DNA of 64,000 bases. Origin: Mycobacterium sp. ELW1 (GTDB lineage: Bacteria > Actinomycetota > Actinomycetes > Mycobacteriales > Mycobacteriaceae). Within the stretch, counting starts at the first letter, position 1. Each line of letters opens with the position of its first letter. This document shows positions 29,209 through 39,740 of this stretch, in pieces. Location: contig NZ_CP032155.1 in the NCBI RefSeq assembly GCF_008329905.1, positions 4,836,001-4,900,000 of the forward strand, written 5' to 3'. A program made the position numbers and the translations under genes. The notes under the pieces were generated by a model. That model was not told the DNA's origin. It made no database searches and saw only the letters and a list, made by a program, of their open reading frames with translations.

Positions 29209-29940
29209 TCAGAGCGCGTGCCCTTCCGCATATGCCGTCGCCCAGTCCCGCACAGTGCGGGCGTACTGGTCGGAGTGGTTGTAGGCGTGCAGTGCGTTCA
29301 TCCACCCGCGCGGCGAGGCCAGGTCCTTGCCCCGAAAGCACAGATACCCCGCCGCCGACAGCGCCGCGTCGTCGATGTTGTCCGGACTGATCACCCCGTC
29401 ATTGTTGGCGTCGACGCCGTAGAGGCGCCAGGTCTCCGGGATGAACTGCATCGGTCCCATCGCCCGGACGTAGATCGGCTCGTCATTGCTCAGCGTCTTC
29501 TCGTCGTCGATGATCTCGAGGTTGCCGTTGGTGCCGTCGAGGTGGACGCCGCGGATCGGCGGGCTGACGTCCCCGTTCGGCGCGACGACGGCGTTCCGGT
29601 AGGTGCCGTGGTGGCTCTCGACCATGCCGATCCCGGCCAGCGTGGTCCAGGCCAGGTGGCAGTTGGGGTTCTCCACCTCGGCCACCCGTGCGGCGTACGC
29701 GTACGCCTCGAGCGTGGTGATGGGGATACCGAGCGCCGGCGCCCGCTGCGCCGCCCAGTCGTGCAGCTGATCGGCCGGCCGGCCCTTGGCGTGCGTGTCG
29801 ACGGCGGGCACCGGGTCGCCGGGCGGCGGTGGCACCCCGTCCGGAATCGGCGTGCCCAGCTGCCAGGAACAACTGGCCGCCAGCAACATCGCCGCCGCCG
29901 CAATGACGGCGAAAGCACGCAGCCAACGCGTTGACAACAC
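29209..29940 (-). CDS. lpqU: LpqU-like lipoprotein, lytic-transglycosylase fold
   Basis: 243 aa from GTG 29940, chosen because GAGGAG stands 4 nt upstream; a TTG at 29958 is in frame. Signal peptide with lipobox LAASC (Cys24), so a cell-envelope lipoprotein. The body resembles SLT/MltB-type murein hydrolases: WTTLAGIGMVESHHGTYRNA with the catalytic Glu, GPMQFIPETWRLYGVDANND, and SAAGYLCFRG; ends in a YNHSDQYARTVRDWA motif. Likely cleaves or binds peptidoglycan. Same place as Rv1022, downstream of eno. Confidence 0.88.
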   Translation of the reverse strand: MLSTRWLRAFAVIAAAAMLLAASCSWQLGTPIPDGVPPPPGDPVPAVDTHAKGRPADQLHDWAAQRAPALGIPITTLEAYAYAARVAEVENPNCHLAWTTLAGIGMVESHHGTYRNAVVAPNGDVSPPIRGVHLDGTNGNLEIIDDEKTLSNDEPIYVRAMGPMQFIPETWRLYGVDANNDGVISPDNIDDAALSAAGYLCFRGKDLASPRGWMNALHAYNHSDQYARTVRDWATAYAEGHAL

Positions 29941-30047
29941 AGCACTCCTCGGGCCCAACCAAACATGTTCATCGTCCCACGGCTCCCGGGTCGTTAGTCC
30001 CTACCGGCGGGTCCGAACGGCCGGTAACTTCATTACCTACCGTCTGT

Positions 30048-30066
30048 TAAGGTGAGCCGATCCTTC
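30048..30066 (+). promoter_or_regulatory. IdeR-like iron box 1 upstream of efeUOB
   Basis: Matches 15 of 19 positions of the IdeR/DtxR consensus TWAGGTWAGSCTWACCTWA by my hand alignment. Its first six bases (TAAGGT) also fit a -10 hexamer, so binding would block the promoter. Confidence 0.5.
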
Positions 30067-30067
30067 A

Positions 30068-30086
30068 TTTGGTAAGCCTTGCTTGA
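30068..30086 (+). promoter_or_regulatory. IdeR-like iron box 2 upstream of efeUOB
   Basis: Also matches 15 of 19 consensus positions. Its centre is 20 bp from that of box 1, about two helical turns, an arrangement suited to cooperative dimers. It overlaps the TTG at 30083 that an ORF finder would choose, which argues that efeU starts at ATG 30119. Confidence 0.5.
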
Positions 30087-30118
30087 CCAGCATTCTCGGC
30101 AGTGAGTTAGGACGCGCG

Positions 30119-31078
30119 ATGACCCACCTGGCGGACATCCCGAGCGGCATCCACACGACAGTCAGCGCGGCCGCCCCCAATGTCGGCGCGCAGCTGTTCG
30201 GCAGCGGGCTGATCGGCGTCCGCGAGGGCCTGGAAGCCGGCATCATCGTCATGGTCCTGGTGGCATTCCTGGTGAAATCCGACCGCCGCGACGCCCTGAA
30301 GTGGGTCTGGCTGGGCGTCGGCGCGGCAGTGCTGATGACCGTCGCGGTGTTCTTGACGATCCAATACGGCGCGTACACGATCACCGGCCTGGCGGCCGAA
30401 GCCATCGCCGGGGTGGCCTCGCTGGTTGCCGTCGTGATCGTCACCTCGATGGTGCTGTGGATGCGCAAAGCCTCCGCCGGCCTGTCCGGTGAGCTGCGGG
30501 CCGGGATGTCGAAGGCACTCGAGACCGGCGCATTCGCCATCTTCGCGCTGGCATTCTTGGCCGTCGGCCGGGAAGGCGTCGAGACCGCGCTGTTCATGGT
30601 CGGCTTCGCCGAAGCCGAGACCGCCTGGCCCCTGCTCGGATTGCTGATCGGCGTGCTGGTCGCCGCCGCCATCGCCTGCGGTATGTACGCCGGCGCGGTA
30701 CGGATCAACCTGGCAAAGTTCTTCTCCTACACCGGCGTGTTCCTGATCCTGGTGGCCGCGGGCGTCCTGTCCTACGGCATCGGAGCACTGCAGACCGTGG
30801 GCTGGCTGCCCGGCCTGGGCTCCAAGGCCTTCGACATCAGCTCCGAACACTGGTCGGCCTGGTACGGCGAGATCGTCCAGGGCGTCTTCAACATCACCCC
30901 GACCCCGACGGTGCTGCAGCTCGTCCTCTGGCTGGCCTACATCGTCGTCGTGCTCGCCCTCTTCCTGCGGCCCACCAAGGCGGCCCCGAAGCCCGCACCG
31001 GCCGCCGCCGAGGTCTCCACCGACACCGCCTCCGAAGACTCGGAGCGTTCTCCCCTCACCGAAAGGTCCCATAAGTGA
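30119..31078 (+). CDS. efeU: EfeU, FTR1-type iron permease
   Basis: 319 aa from ATG 30119 (AGGA 8 nt upstream); a TTG at 30083 would add 12 residues but lies inside an IdeR-like box. Seven or so membrane helices with both FTR1 REXXE iron-binding motifs, REGLEAGIIV and REGVETALFM. It imports iron through the membrane together with EfeO and EfeB. The start codon of efeO overlaps its stop by 4 nt. Confidence 0.93.
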   Translation: MTHLADIPSGIHTTVSAAAPNVGAQLFGSGLIGVREGLEAGIIVMVLVAFLVKSDRRDALKWVWLGVGAAVLMTVAVFLTIQYGAYTITGLAAEAIAGVASLVAVVIVTSMVLWMRKASAGLSGELRAGMSKALETGAFAIFALAFLAVGREGVETALFMVGFAEAETAWPLLGLLIGVLVAAAIACGMYAGAVRINLAKFFSYTGVFLILVAAGVLSYGIGALQTVGWLPGLGSKAFDISSEHWSAWYGEIVQGVFNITPTPTVLQLVLWLAYIVVVLALFLRPTKAAPKPAPAAAEVSTDTASEDSERSPLTERSHK

Positions 31079-32241
31079 CGCTGCCCCACGGCATCAAGAC
31101 TTCTACCGCCGCTGTCGCCGCGATCCTCGCCGGAGTTTCACTGGCCGGATGCACCGCCAAGGAAACGAAGTCGGCGGACTCGAGCAGCAAGGCAGCCTCC
31201 GAGATCACCGTGAACGCCACCGACACCGAATGCAAGCTGTCGGGCACCCAGGCCGCCACCGGGCCGAGCACGTTCGTGATCACCAACAACGGGACCAAGG
31301 TCACCGAGTTCTACGTCTACGGCGAGGGCGAGCGGGTGATGGGTGAGGTCGAGAACATCTCCCCCGGCCTGCAGCGCAAGCTCGTCGTGCAGCTCGCGGA
31401 GCCGGGTAAGTACCAGATCGCATGCAAGCCGGGAATGATCGGCGACGGCATTCGTAGCGACTTCACCGTGACCGGCAATTCCGTCGCGGTCGACGAGAAG
31501 GGCGAATTCAAGGAAGCCGCCGACAGCTACAAGCGCTACGTCAACAGCCAGACCGACGCCCTGATCCCGGCCACCCAGCTGTTCATCGACGCGATCAAGT
31601 CCGGTGACGTCGCGGCGGCCAAGGCGCAGTACCCGGTCGCGCGCACCTACTACGAGCGCATCGAGCCGGTGGCCGAGTCGTTCCCCAACGACCTCGACCC
31701 GCGCATCGACCTTCGTGAGGCCGACCTGGAGCCCGGCCAGAAGTGGACCGGCTTCCACGCGCTGGAGAAGCAGCTGTGGGTGACCGGTCTGCAGCCTGAC
31801 GCCGGCGCTCTGGCCGACCAGCTGATGGCGGACGTCAAGGAGCTCAACGACGGCGTGAAGGCACCCGGGTGGACCATCGACTCCACCCAGATCGCCGGTG
31901 GCGCACAGGGTCTGCTCGATGAGGTCGCGGCCAGCAAGATCAGCGGTGAAGAGGACATCTTCAGCCACACCGACCTGTGGGACTTCAACGCCAACGTCCA
32001 GGGCAGCCAGACCGCGGTGGCCTCGGTTCGGCCGATCCTCGACAGCCGCAACGCCGAGTTGGGCAAGCGGGTCGACAAGGGCTTCGCCGACGTCGAGGCG
32101 CTGCTGGCCAAGTACCGCAAGGGTGACGGCTTCGTGCTCTACGACACCGTGACCGAGCCTCAGCGGCAGGAACTCTCGCGTGCGATCGACGCGCTGAGCA
32201 AAGAGGTAAGCCAGGTGCAGGGTGTCATCGCTCCCCAGTAA
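31075..32241 (+). CDS. efeO: EfeO, periplasmic iron-binding component
   Basis: 388 aa, GTG start. Signal with lipobox LAGC (residues 21-24, SLAGCTAK), so probably a lipoprotein. Residues about 40-135 are a cupredoxin-like domain (LVVQLAEPGKYQIACKPGMI has the Cys/Met ligands) and 150-385 the EfeM/M75 peptidase-like helical domain (GFHALEKQLWVTGLQPDAGA, with the HxxE metal motif). It captures iron and feeds EfeU. Translation is coupled to both neighbours (4-nt and 20-nt overlaps). Confidence 0.93.
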   Translation: MTLPHGIKTSTAAVAAILAGVSLAGCTAKETKSADSSSKAASEITVNATDTECKLSGTQAATGPSTFVITNNGTKVTEFYVYGEGERVMGEVENISPGLQRKLVVQLAEPGKYQIACKPGMIGDGIRSDFTVTGNSVAVDEKGEFKEAADSYKRYVNSQTDALIPATQLFIDAIKSGDVAAAKAQYPVARTYYERIEPVAESFPNDLDPRIDLREADLEPGQKWTGFHALEKQLWVTGLQPDAGALADQLMADVKELNDGVKAPGWTIDSTQIAGGAQGLLDEVAASKISGEEDIFSHTDLWDFNANVQGSQTAVASVRPILDSRNAELGKRVDKGFADVEALLAKYRKGDGFVLYDTVTEPQRQELSRAIDALSKEVSQVQGVIAPQ

Positions 32242-33520
32242 CGACGACAAGCCGGCGGCGGCCTCGGGACTGTCACGGCGCAAGCTGTTCGGCGCGGCGG
32301 GCGTCACCGCCGCGGTGGTCGGTGCGGCGGGCGCCGGGGCGCTGGCCGGGCGGGCGTCCGCGGCCGGCGCGGTGACCGGTGGGCTGGACAAGCCGGTGCC
32401 GTTCCGCGGTGAGCACCAGGCCGGGATCGTCACGCCCGCCCAGGATCGGATGCACTTCGCCACGTTCGACGTGACGACCGAGTCCAAAGCTGATCTCGTC
32501 GCGATGCTCAAGGAGTGGACCGGCATGGCCGAGCGGATGACCGCCGGCCAGGAAGCCGTCCACGACGGCGCTGTCGGCCTCAATCCCTATGCCCCACCGT
32601 CGGATACGGGTGAGGCGCTGGGGCTGACGCCGTCGCAGCTGACGTTGACCATCGGGTTCGGTCCGTCGCTTTTCCTCAAGGACGGCAAGGACCGCTTCGG
32701 GCTGGCCGGCCAGAAGCCGCAGCTGCTGGAGAACCTGCCCAAGTTCCCGAACGAGACCATGGACCCGGCCCGCTGCGGCGGCGACATCGTCGTGCAGGCC
32801 TGCGCCAACGATCCCCAGGTCGCGGTGCACGCGATCCGCAATCTGGCCCGGGTCGGCTTCGGCACCGTCGCGGTGCGGTATTCCCAGCTGGGGTTCGGCC
32901 GCACCTCCTCGACCACCCGGGAACAGTCGACACCGCGAAATCTGTTCGGGTTCAAGGACGGAACCGCGAACATCAAGGCCGAGGACACCGACACGCTGAA
33001 CCAGCAGGTGTGGGTGGCCAAGGGCGACGGACCGGACTGGATGACCGGCGGCAGCTACATGATCAGCCGTCGCATCCGAATGCGGATCGAATCATGGGAC
33101 CGCACAACGCTCCTCGAGCAGGAACGGGTGATAGGCCGGCAGAAGGGCAGCGGTGCGCCCAACGGACTCAAGCAGGAGTTCGAGGAGCTGAACTTCGACA
33201 TCGTCGACAACAAGAACGAGCCGTTGATCGATCGCGACGCCCACGTGCGGCTGGCATCCCAGCAGCACCTGAACGGTATTCAGATCCTGCGCCGCGGCTA
33301 CAACTTCACCGACGGATCCGACGGATTCGGGCACCTGGACGCCGGGCTGTTCTTCATCGCATTCGTGCGCAACCCGGCGACCCAGTTCATCCCGATGCAG
33401 ATGGAGCTGGCCCGCCGCGATCTGCTCAACGAATACATCACGCACACCGGCAGCGCGATCTTCGCGGTCCCGCCGGGCCTGCGCGACGGCGACTACTGGG
33501 GTTCGACGCTGCTGGGCTGA
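32222..33520 (+). CDS. efeB: EfeB, Tat-exported DyP-type peroxidase / deferrochelatase
   Basis: 432 aa from GTG 32222. Twin-arginine signal (SRRKLFG, residues 17-23, then a hydrophobic run to RASAAG). Dye-decolorising peroxidase fold with the GxxDG motif GFKDG at about 243-247 and the proximal heme-ligand His region in DAHVRLASQQHLNGIQILRR. It oxidises ferrous iron or releases iron from heme outside the membrane. It overlaps the efeO 3' end by 20 nt and runs 28 nt into the convergent mazG end. Confidence 0.93.
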   Translation: MSSLPSNDDKPAAASGLSRRKLFGAAGVTAAVVGAAGAGALAGRASAAGAVTGGLDKPVPFRGEHQAGIVTPAQDRMHFATFDVTTESKADLVAMLKEWTGMAERMTAGQEAVHDGAVGLNPYAPPSDTGEALGLTPSQLTLTIGFGPSLFLKDGKDRFGLAGQKPQLLENLPKFPNETMDPARCGGDIVVQACANDPQVAVHAIRNLARVGFGTVAVRYSQLGFGRTSSTTREQSTPRNLFGFKDGTANIKAEDTDTLNQQVWVAKGDGPDWMTGGSYMISRRIRMRIESWDRTTLLEQERVIGRQKGSGAPNGLKQEFEELNFDIVDNKNEPLIDRDAHVRLASQQHLNGIQILRRGYNFTDGSDGFGHLDAGLFFIAFVRNPATQFIPMQMELARRDLLNEYITHTGSAIFAVPPGLRDGDYWGSTLLG

Positions 33521-34608
33521 TCGGCCTCGACGTCGCGCAGTTCACTGCCCGCGAGGTCGTCGGCCAGCTCGGGCAGGTCCAGATCGTCGTCGACACGCAG
33601 GATGTCGACGTCGTCGAGCACGTCGTCGTCGGTGACCACCTCGGGCACCAGCGGGAGGTCCAACGGCTCGGCTTCCGGTGCCGGCCAGTGCCTGCGCCAC
33701 TCGTCGGCGCTGACCGCGCCCAATGCCGTGACGGCGTCCAGCTCTGTTGCGGCGTCGGTATCGCGCCGGTTCGCCGCGATCGCGCGCTCGACGGCTCGTA
33801 CGGTGTCCATGAATTCCAGGACATCGGTACGCAGCTCGTTCTCGGCATCCCGCTCGGCAGCGACGGTGACCGTGACGATCGAGGCCGGGATCAACTCGGC
33901 CGGCAACCCGGCGTTCGTCACCCGGGCAATCACCTTCTGCGCCAACGCCAGTGCCGGCTGACCCGTGGGCACGTCGTCGACACAGGACACCCGTGTACTG
34001 GTCTCCAGTGACTTGCGCTGCTCCCACTGCGCCAGCTGATCCTCCAGCGAGATCGATTCCCCGGCCAGCACCGCGGGCACCCGGTTGCCGAGCTTGCGCA
34101 CCAGCGCGTCGGCCACGTCGTCGATGGTGAAACCATCGAGCGCTTCGGAGGCGATCCGAGCGTGAAAGAGCACCTGCAGCAACACGTCTCCGAGTTCGTC
34201 ACGCAACTCGTCGAGGTTGCCGCCGCGGACCGCATCGAAGAGCTCGTAGGTTTCCTCCAGGAGGTAGCGCCGCAGCGAGTCGTGGGTCTGTTCGCTCTCC
34301 CACGGCCCGGCCGTGCGCAGCTTGTCCATGATCGCCACCGCGTCGACCAGCCGCTCGCCGGAGTGCGGGGCGGGCGCGGCGATCAGCCGCTCACCGGCGG
34401 CCAACCGGGCCTGAACCCCGGGGTGTTGCCGATCGGAGGAGAGCAGCACCGGCGCATCAGAACCGGTGAACACCGGTCGCGCCGACGGCAGCGACCACGG
34501 CACCTTAACGGGCATCTCCTCGGTGTACTGCACGTCACCGCCCAGCAGCTCCACGGCCTCGACGGGGACGAGCGACGGACGGCGCGGATCGACCAGGATG
34601 ACGGTCAC
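33493..34608 (-). CDS. mazG: Nucleoside triphosphate pyrophosphohydrolase MazG
   Basis: 371 aa. House-cleaning enzyme that hydrolyses (mutagenic) NTPs to NMP and PPi. The MazG helical domain (about residues 95-200) has EETYELF and [18 protein letters not shown], i.e. the ExxE...ExxD Mg-binding set, with a [20 protein letters not shown] entry. Compared with Rv1021 (about 325 aa) it has a longer, Asp-rich C-terminal tail (after residue 300). Its ATG overlaps the mfd stop by 4 nt, so the two are coupled. Confidence 0.93.
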   Translation of the reverse strand: MTVILVDPRRPSLVPVEAVELLGGDVQYTEEMPVKVPWSLPSARPVFTGSDAPVLLSSDRQHPGVQARLAAGERLIAAPAPHSGERLVDAVAIMDKLRTAGPWESEQTHDSLRRYLLEETYELFDAVRGGNLDELRDELGDVLLQVLFHARIASEALDGFTIDDVADALVRKLGNRVPAVLAGESISLEDQLAQWEQRKSLETSTRVSCVDDVPTGQPALALAQKVIARVTNAGLPAELIPASIVTVTVAAERDAENELRTDVLEFMDTVRAVERAIAANRRDTDAATELDAVTALGAVSADEWRRHWPAPEAEPLDLPLVPEVVTDDDVLDDVDILRVDDDLDLPELADDLAGSELRDVEADQPSSVEPQ

Positions 34609-37600
34609 CGCTCTCCTCTCGCCGCGCCTGCCGGTAGATGCGTCGTTATATCAAGCTCGCCGTGGGGTTGTCCGTCAAGTGCGCGAAGCAGATCGGCCAC
34701 CATCTGCACCAGCTCCAGGTCGCGGATCCGGGGGGCGCCGACACCGCTGCCCGAGCGTGGAATCGGCACCGTCACCGTCGAGGTGGTCGCACGATAGTTC
34801 GCACCGGGATACACCCGTTTCAGCCGGAGCTGCGCGGAGTCGGGCAGCGTCAACGGCGAGACGCGAATCGTTGTGGCCGAACCACTTCCGGTTGCGGCGA
34901 CCTCTGTCACCCCGTACCCGCGGCACACCAGCCGCAGCCGGGCCATCGCGACCAGCCGCTGCGCGGGTTCGGGCAGCGGTCCGTAGCGGTCGGTGAGTTC
35001 CTCGACCACCGAGACGATGCCCGCATCATCGCCGGCGCCGGCCAGCCGGCGATAGGCCTCCAGCCGTAGCCGGTCACTCTCGATGTAGTCCGGCGGCAGG
35101 TTGGCGTCGACCGGCAGATCGATACGCACATCCTTGGGTTCCTCGGAGGTGGTGACCGTCTGGCCGTCGGCCGCGGCCCGGTACGCCTCGACGGCCTCGC
35201 CCACCAGCCGGACGTACAGGTCGAATCCCACCCCGGCGACATGGCCGGACTGTTCGGCACCGAGCACATTGCCCGCGCCGCGAATCTCCAAGTCCTTCAT
35301 CGCAACTGCCATGCCCGCGCCGAGTTCGTTGTTCTGCGCGATCGTGGCCAGCCGGTCATAGGCGGTCTCGGTGAGCGGCATCTCCTTCGGATACAGGAAG
35401 TAGGCGTAGCCACGCTCACGGCTGCGTCCCACCCGACCGCGCAGCTGATGCAGCTGGGACAGGCCGAAGGTGTCGGCGCGCTCGACGATCAGGGTGTTGG
35501 CGTTCGAGATGTCCAGTCCCGTCTCGACGATCGTGGTGCAGACCAGGATGTCGTACTCGCGGTTCCAGAAGCCCTCGACGGTGCGCTCCAACAGCTCCTC
35601 GGGCATCTGGCCGTGCGCGACCACCACCCGCGCCTCGGGCACCAGCTGGCGCACCCGTGCGGCCGCGGCATCGATGCTGCTGACCCGGTTGTGGATGTAG
35701 AAAACCTGCCCGTCACGCAGCAATTCGCGCCGCAGCGCCGCGGCGACCTGCTTGTCGTCGTGGGCGCCGACGTAGGTCAGCACCGGGTAGCGCTCCTCCG
35801 GCGGGGTGAGGATGGTCGACATCTCCCGGATGCCGGCCAGGCTCATCTCCAGCGTTCGCGGAATCGGGGTGGCGCTCATGGTCAGCACATCGACGTGGGT
35901 GCGCAACGCCTTGATGTGCTCTTTGTGCTCGACGCCGAAGCGTTGTTCCTCGTCGACGATCACCAGGCCGAGGTCCTTCCAGCGGATCGCGGTCTGCAGC
36001 AGCCGGTGCGTGCCGATGACGATGTCGACGCTGCCGTCGGCCATTCCCTCGATCACCGCGCGCGACTCGGCCGGGTCGGTGAATCGAGACAGGCCCTTCA
36101 CCGTCACCGGGAACCCGGCCATCCGCGCGCTGAACGTCTGCAGGTGCTGGTCGGCCAGCAGCGTGGTCGGAACCAGCACCGCGACCTGCTTGCCGTCCTG
36201 CACGGCTTTGAACGCCGCGCGCACCGCGATCTCGGTCTTGCCGTAACCGACGTCGCCGCAGATGACCCGGTCCATCGGGACCGGCTTCTCCATGTCGGAC
36301 TTGACCTCCTGGATGGCGGTCAACTGGTCGATCGTCTCGGTGAAACCGAACGCGTCCTCCATCTCGGCCTGCCACGGGGTGTCCGGGCCGAACGCGTGGC
36401 CGGGCGCGGCCTGCCGCTTGGCGTAGAGCGCCACCAGTTCGCTGGCGATCTCGCGAACAGCCTTGCGCGCCTTGGTCTTTGTGTTGGTCCAGTCACTCCC
36501 GCCCAGCCGGCTCAGGCTGGGCTCCTGGCCACCGACGTAGCGGGACAGCTGATCGAGGGAGTCCATCGGCACGAACAGTTTGTCGGCCGACTGCCCCCGC
36601 TTGCTGGACGCGTACTCCAGCACCAGGTACTCGCGCCGCGCGCCGCCGACCGTCCGCTCGACCATCTCGACGAACCGCCCGATGCCGTGCTGGTCGTGCA
36701 CCACCAGGTCGCCCGCGGTCAACGCCAGCGGGTCAACGGTGTTGCGGCGCTTGGCCGCCAGCCGCTTACCCTCGGTGCCGGTCACCCGGTTGCCGGTCAG
36801 ATCGGTTTCGGTGATCACCACCAGGTTGGCGCCGGGCACGATGATGCCGTCGTGCAGCGGGCCTTTGAGCACGCCGACCACGCCGGCCTTCGGCGCCTCG
36901 CCCGATTCCAGCATCGCGGCCGGGGTGTCGCGCTCGCCGAGTTGCTCGACGACCCGGTGTGCGGTGCCGGTACCCGGGGCGACGACGGCGGCGAACCCGC
37001 CGGTCATCACATGGGCGCGCAGCATCGCGAAGATCTCGTCGACATTGCTCTGCTGGCCGCGGGCCGACGGGGCGGCCCGCACGTCGAGTTCGATCGCGTC
37101 CTCGGCGGCCAGCTGGCTCACCGTCCACCACGGGTGACCGGTCGCGCGCGCCGCGGCCCGGACCTCGTCGAGTTCACGGAACCCGGACCCACCGAGTTCT
37201 TCGATGTCGATCGGGGCGTCACCGCCCAGAGCGGCCACCGACCAGGACGCTTCGAGGAACTCCCGGCCGGTCTTGATCAGGTCGGCCGCGCGGGTGCGCA
37301 CCTTCTCCGGATCGCACACCAGAATCGGGGTGCCGTCCGGCAGGTGGTCGACGAGCAGGGTCAGGTCGTCGGGGCGCAGCACCGGCTGCAGCGCCTCCAT
37401 CCCGTCGACCGGGATGCCCTCGGCCAGCTTGGCCAGCATGTCGGCGACGCTGCCGCTGACCTGGTTGCTATCGCCGCGCGGGCGGCCGGCAAGCAACTCG
37501 GCGGCATGGGTGCGAACCTCGTCGGTGAGCAACAGCTCACGGCACGGGACCGCGACCACGCTGTCCACGTCGATCTCGGGGATGGATCGCTGATCGGCCA

Positions 37601-38267
37601 CCGAGAACATCCGCATCTCGCTGATCTCGTCGCCCCAGAACTCCACCCGCACCGGGTGCTCGGCCGTCGGCGGGAAAAGATCCAAAATGCCGCCGCGGAC
37701 CGCGAATTCGCCACGCTTGCCGACCATGTCGACACGGGTGTATGCCAGCTCGACCAGTCGCGCGATCAACGCGTCGAAGTCGAACTCGGCTCCGGGAAGG
37801 AGCGTCACCGGTTCCACGGTGGCGATATCAGGAGCCATCGGTTGCAGCAGCGAGCGCACCGTGGTGACCACCACGCACAGCGGCGGGCCCAGGCGCTCGT
37901 CGTCGGGGCGGGCCAGCCGGCGCAGCAGCAGCAGGCGCGCGCCCACGGTGTCGACCCCGGGCGAGAGCCGCTCGTGCGGCAGGGTCTCCCAGGACGGGAA
38001 CATCGCCGCCGAGTCGCCGAACACGCCTCGCAGCTCGGCGGTGAGATCGTCGGCATCGCGGCCCGTCGCGGTCACCACCAGCAGCGGGCCCTTGCGGGCG
38101 ACCGCGCAGGCGGCGTACAGCTGTGAACTTGCCGGCCCGACCAGCGCGAGTTCTTCGGGCCGCTCGGCGGCCCGCTGTGTGAGTTCGACGAATTCCGGCG
38201 CGGTCAGCGCCAAGTCCACCAGCCCCGCGATCGGGGTGTGAACATACTCCTGCCCCGGTGCGGTCAT
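34605..38267 (-). CDS. mfd: Transcription-repair coupling factor Mfd
   Basis: 1220 aa, full length. A DNA translocase that removes stalled RNA polymerase and recruits UvrA. N-terminal UvrB-like part ([23 protein letters not shown]-type [10 protein letters not shown]), RNA polymerase interaction domain ([14 protein letters not shown]), then helicase motifs: Walker [38 protein letters not shown], and motif [17 protein letters not shown]. The TRCF C-terminal domain closes the protein. A 961-codon antisense open frame over this gene is a composition artefact. Confidence 0.97.
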   Translation of the reverse strand: MTAPGQEYVHTPIAGLVDLALTAPEFVELTQRAAERPEELALVGPASSQLYAACAVARKGPLLVVTATGRDADDLTAELRGVFGDSAAMFPSWETLPHERLSPGVDTVGARLLLLRRLARPDDERLGPPLCVVVTTVRSLLQPMAPDIATVEPVTLLPGAEFDFDALIARLVELAYTRVDMVGKRGEFAVRGGILDLFPPTAEHPVRVEFWGDEISEMRMFSVADQRSIPEIDVDSVVAVPCRELLLTDEVRTHAAELLAGRPRGDSNQVSGSVADMLAKLAEGIPVDGMEALQPVLRPDDLTLLVDHLPDGTPILVCDPEKVRTRAADLIKTGREFLEASWSVAALGGDAPIDIEELGGSGFRELDEVRAAARATGHPWWTVSQLAAEDAIELDVRAAPSARGQQSNVDEIFAMLRAHVMTGGFAAVVAPGTGTAHRVVEQLGERDTPAAMLESGEAPKAGVVGVLKGPLHDGIIVPGANLVVITETDLTGNRVTGTEGKRLAAKRRNTVDPLALTAGDLVVHDQHGIGRFVEMVERTVGGARREYLVLEYASSKRGQSADKLFVPMDSLDQLSRYVGGQEPSLSRLGGSDWTNTKTKARKAVREIASELVALYAKRQAAPGHAFGPDTPWQAEMEDAFGFTETIDQLTAIQEVKSDMEKPVPMDRVICGDVGYGKTEIAVRAAFKAVQDGKQVAVLVPTTLLADQHLQTFSARMAGFPVTVKGLSRFTDPAESRAVIEGMADGSVDIVIGTHRLLQTAIRWKDLGLVIVDEEQRFGVEHKEHIKALRTHVDVLTMSATPIPRTLEMSLAGIREMSTILTPPEERYPVLTYVGAHDDKQVAAALRRELLRDGQVFYIHNRVSSIDAAAARVRQLVPEARVVVAHGQMPEELLERTVEGFWNREYDILVCTTIVETGLDISNANTLIVERADTFGLSQLHQLRGRVGRSRERGYAYFLYPKEMPLTETAYDRLATIAQNNELGAGMAVAMKDLEIRGAGNVLGAEQSGHVAGVGFDLYVRLVGEAVEAYRAAADGQTVTTSEEPKDVRIDLPVDANLPPDYIESDRLRLEAYRRLAGAGDDAGIVSVVEELTDRYGPLPEPAQRLVAMARLRLVCRGYGVTEVAATGSGSATTIRVSPLTLPDSAQLRLKRVYPGANYRATTSTVTVPIPRSGSGVGAPRIRDLELVQMVADLLRALDGQPHGELDITTHLPAGAARGER

Positions 38268-38346
38268 GATGTACCCATCCTAGGCGGCAGGACCGAAGGC
38301 GTTGCGGCGGGCCGCGATTCGCTCGCGGGCTGTGATGCAGGTCGCG

Positions 38347-38856
38347 TCAGCGGCCGGCGACCGTGAAGCCGGGGTCGGGAATGCCTTCGGGGAAACGCTG
38401 CAGCGCGGTCACCGCGAGGTCGGCGAGAAGCGTGAGCGCCTCGACCACTGCCGGAGCCGGCTGCCCCGGGTGTGCCCAATAGACACCGATCGCCCCCATC
38501 GGGGCGGGCCCCAACAGCGGGGTCATGACCAGGCTGCGCACGAACGTCGGCCGATATGCGTCCTGCGGAATCCGCTCATCCCGGCGGACATCTCCGATCA
38601 CGACGGCCGTGCGGTGGATCATCGACCACCCGCTGATGCAGTCCGACACCGGGAAGCGCTGGCCTTTCCACAGCGGACTCATCGAGTCTTCGTCGGCGTA
38701 GTAGCACATGTCGTTGTCGAGCAGCACGAACGTGGCGCCGTGGGCGCCCGCGACCTGCCGGGCCGCGACCTTGACCAGCTGCTGGATGTCCTCGATCCGT
38801 TGAGCGTCGCGCAGGCGCGCCCGGACCTGGTCGATGACCTCACGTGTGTCGATCAC
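38347..38856 (-). CDS. GAF-domain protein
   Basis: 169 aa from GTG 38856, chosen because an AGGAGGGGG run sits 7-15 nt upstream; the open frame reaches 38934 without recognisable similarity. It is essentially one GAF domain: RIEDIQQLVKVAARQVAGAH, FVLLDNDMCYYADEDSMSPL, FPVSDCISGWSMIHRTAVVI, RSLVMTPLLGPAPMGAIGVY. No output domain, so perhaps a ligand- or redox-sensing adaptor (two Cys near the pocket). Adjacent to a TetR gene on the same strand; relationship unknown. Confidence 0.85.
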   Translation of the reverse strand: MIDTREVIDQVRARLRDAQRIEDIQQLVKVAARQVAGAHGATFVLLDNDMCYYADEDSMSPLWKGQRFPVSDCISGWSMIHRTAVVIGDVRRDERIPQDAYRPTFVRSLVMTPLLGPAPMGAIGVYWAHPGQPAPAVVEALTLLADLAVTALQRFPEGIPDPGFTVAGR

Positions 38857-38926
38857 CCGCCGACCCCCTCCTGCCATCCCCGACAGATACATACGGCGTG
38901 TGCGTCGATTATCGCAGGCCGCGTGG

Positions 38927-39562
38927 TCACTCACCTTCCAATTGTGGATCGGCTTCCAGATGGGTCAGCCCGTTCCACATCAGGTTCACCAGGTGCGCGG
39001 CGACCACTTCTTTCTTCGGCTCACGCGTGTCGAGCCACCACTGCGCGGTCATCGACACCGAGCCGACCAGGGCCTGCGCGTACAGCGGGGCCAGCACGGG
39101 GTCCAGACCGCGACGGGCGAAATCGCCGGCCAGGATCGAGGACACCTGGCTGACCGCGTCGTTGAGCAGGCTGGAGTAGGTGCCGGTACTGATCGCCGCG
39201 GGTGAGTCACGGATCAGGATGCGGAAACCGTCGGTGCGCTCCTCGACGTAGGTCAGCAGGGCCAGCGCCACCCGTTCGACCCGGACCCGGGACCGGTTGT
39301 TGGTCAGTGACGACGAGATCCCGTCGAGCAGGGCCGACATCTCGCGGTCGACGACCACCGCGTAGAGGCCTTCCTTGCCGCCGAAGTGCTCGTAGACGAC
39401 GGGCTTGGAGACGTTCGCGCGTTGGGCGATCTCCTCGATGGAGGTGCCCTCGTAGCCGCGCTCGGCAAACAGGCTCCGCGCGACGTCGATGAGCTGGCGC
39501 CGGCGTTCGGTGCCGGTCATCCGGGCGCGCGGTGCCCGCGGCTCCTTCTCCGGTGCTGCCAC
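38927..39562 (-). CDS. TetR-family transcriptional regulator
   Basis: 211 aa, GTG start with GAGAGG upstream. N-terminal DNA-binding domain: RRRQLIDVARSLFAERGYEG, TSIEEIAQRANVSKPVVYEH, FGGKEGLYAVVVDRE. The rest is a helical ligand domain. Positional counterpart of Rv1019 beside mfd and glmU. It is read away from the tRNA-Gln/glmU unit. Ligand and targets unknown; autoregulation is usual for the family. Confidence 0.92.
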   Translation of the reverse strand: MAAPEKEPRAPRARMTGTERRRQLIDVARSLFAERGYEGTSIEEIAQRANVSKPVVYEHFGGKEGLYAVVVDREMSALLDGISSSLTNNRSRVRVERVALALLTYVEERTDGFRILIRDSPAAISTGTYSSLLNDAVSQVSSILAGDFARRGLDPVLAPLYAQALVGSVSMTAQWWLDTREPKKEVVAAHLVNLMWNGLTHLEADPQLEGE

Positions 39563-39649
39563 GGTGAACCTCTCCCGGGTCGCTGCGCTCCTGCCCTCCG
39601 GTTGAGCGTAGCTGTTTGCACTAGAGTCTCAGGCGGACATTTCGGCCAG

Positions 39650-39721
39650 TCCGTCGTGGTGTAATCGGCAGCACCTCTGATTTTGGTTCAGATAGTTCAG
39701 GTTCGAGTCCTGGCGACGGAG
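39650..39721 (+). tRNA. tRNA-Gln (anticodon TTG)
   Basis: The acceptor stem TCCGTCG pairs with CGACGGA; D-arm GGTGTAATCGGCAGCAC; anticodon stem TCTGA/TCAGA encloses TTTTGGT with anticodon TTG (reads CAA); T-arm GGTTCGAGTCC. CCA is not encoded. It immediately precedes glmU, as in other mycobacteria. Confidence 0.93.
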
Positions 39722-39740
39722 CATATTGATGGAGGTCCAG

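Noticed and set aside
35241..38126. 961-codon plus-strand open frame
   Set aside because: Exactly antisense to mfd, with no domain similarity; long antisense frames are expected in high-GC DNA when the third codon position is G/C-rich.
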